Assembly: GCA_030740135.1 (NCBI GenBank)
Contig: JASLXW010000232.1
Coordinates: forward strand, 1-6,536
From: Nitrospinota bacterium
GTDB taxonomy: Bacteria; UBA8248; JACPRG01
DNA length: 6,536 nt
Direction of reading: 5' to 3'
A program made the position numbers and the translations under genes. Positions 6,378 through 6,536 of the stretch are shown here, in pieces. Position 1 is the first letter of the stretch, and the number at the start of each line of letters is the position of its first letter. The notes under the pieces are model-generated. The model made no database searches, was not told where the DNA came from, and saw only the letters and a list, made by a program, of their open reading frames with translations.

Positions 6378-6390
6378 CCTTCCGCCCTCC
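6378..6390 (-). promoter_or_regulatory. Ribosome-binding region of the amidase gene
   Basis: On the coding strand this reads GGAGGG (6385-6390) about 10 nt before the ATG at 6374, followed by GGAAGG (6378-6383) only 3 nt before it. None of the alternative upstream starts has a comparable purine-rich sequence, which supports 6374 as the true start. Confidence 0.55.
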
Positions 6391-6426
6391 CCAATTGCGT
6401 CTTCCACATCCGCTTCCCACCCTTCC

Positions 6427-6456
6427 ATTATCAGGCTCATCAAGCCGGACTTTCAA
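6427..6456 (-). promoter_or_regulatory. Predicted sigma70-like promoter of the cell-wall cluster
   Basis: On the minus strand TTGAAA (6456-6451, five of six matches to TTGACA) and GATAAT (6432-6427, five of six to TATAAT) are separated by 18 bp. Transcription would begin near 6420, leaving a leader of about 46 nt to the amidase ATG at 6374. The element lies just upstream of the first gene of the cluster and would drive at least the amidase and TPR genes. It is a consensus match by eye. Confidence 0.6.
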
Positions 6457-6457
6457 G

Positions 6458-6477
6458 GTCTTGTATGGGTTCAAGAC
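6458..6477. repeat. Inverted repeat next to the predicted -35 box
   Basis: GTCTTG at 6458-6463 and CAAGAC at 6472-6477 form a perfect 6-bp inverted repeat with an 8-nt spacer, starting 1 nt upstream of the predicted -35 box. It could be an operator for a dimeric regulator or a weak hairpin after the preceding gene. It has no T-run, and it overlaps the stop codon of the short upstream frame, so chance is possible. Confidence 0.35.
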
Positions 6478-6536
6478 ATATGAGACACGGGGGCCGTTTT
6501 TTTGAATGTTTCCAGGTCCTGGGCGGGCGTCAGGTA
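6471..6536 (-). CDS. Probable C-terminal end of an upstream gene of unknown function
   Basis: One minus-strand frame enters from the right edge and runs 21 codons to a TGA at 6473-6471, reading YLTPAQDLETFKKTAPVSHM and a final Ser. Its first eight codons all end in G or C, as in the neighbouring genes, which favours coding. A second frame is also open from 6534 to 6367, but its third positions are only about half G/C. Too little is present to recognise a family. If real, the gene ends about 97 nt before the amidase start and upstream of the predicted promoter. Confidence 0.45.
   Translation of the reverse strand, partial: YLTPAQDLETFKKTAPVSHMS

Noticed and set aside
6485..6504. Possible plus-strand terminator (ACGG-GGG-CCGT followed by T7)
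   Set aside because: The stem is only 4 bp, no plus-strand gene precedes it, and the T-run is the complement of two Lys codons and neighbours in the probable minus-strand coding end.
1..6536. CRISPR array, tRNA, rRNA, insertion sequence or phage element
   Set aside because: No regularly spaced repeats, no tRNA-like cloverleaf, no transposase or integrase and no terminal inverted repeats were seen; the space is almost fully taken by the cluster genes.

Overview
The window is GC-rich (roughly 60-65% by eye) and holds one dense gene cluster. Every supported gene lies on the minus strand, so transcription runs from right to left. The predicted proteins are all exported (Sec-type signal peptides ending in Ala-x-Ala-like sites), several carry TPR repeats, and two are peptidoglycan-cleaving enzymes. 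This suggests a diderm, GC-rich bacterium of the deltaproteobacterial / Nitrospirota / Methylomirabilota type. That placement is an inference from style and family content; no marker gene is present.

Layout in order of transcription: (i) 6536-6471, a short open frame that enters from the right edge and is probably the C-terminus of an unknown gene; (ii) 6470-6375, a leader with an inverted repeat, a good sigma70-like promoter (TTGAAA - 18 bp - GATAAT) and a purine-rich ribosome site; (iii) 6374-5187, a TPR plus Amidase_3 N-acetylmuramoyl-L-alanine amidase; (iv) 5190-4318, a seven-repeat TPR protein coupled to it by an ATGA overlap; (v) an 82-nt gap with a GC-rich hairpin; (vi) 4235-3198, an LPP20/FlgT-like secreted protein with a Pro/Ala-rich linker; (vii) 3190-2039, a FlgT-N/LPP20-like periplasmic protein 7 nt downstream; (viii) 2042-441, a TPR plus SpoIID/LytB protein joined by another ATGA overlap; (ix) a 75-nt gap; (x) 365-1, the N-terminal part of another exported TPR protein, cut by the window edge.

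Functional reading: the amidase strips stem peptides from glycan strands, and SpoIID-family lytic transglycosylases are known to cut denuded glycan. One transcription unit therefore appears to supply two consecutive steps of cell-wall turnover, together with TPR scaffolds and two related FlgT/LPP20-type periplasmic proteins. SpoIID here does not imply sporulation, and the FlgT-like domains do not prove a flagellar role; no sporulation or flagellar gene is visible. The most interesting points are the amidase-SpoIID pairing, a TPR module shared by the amidase and its neighbour, the tandem FlgT/LPP20-like proteins, and the G9 tract inside the amidase gene.
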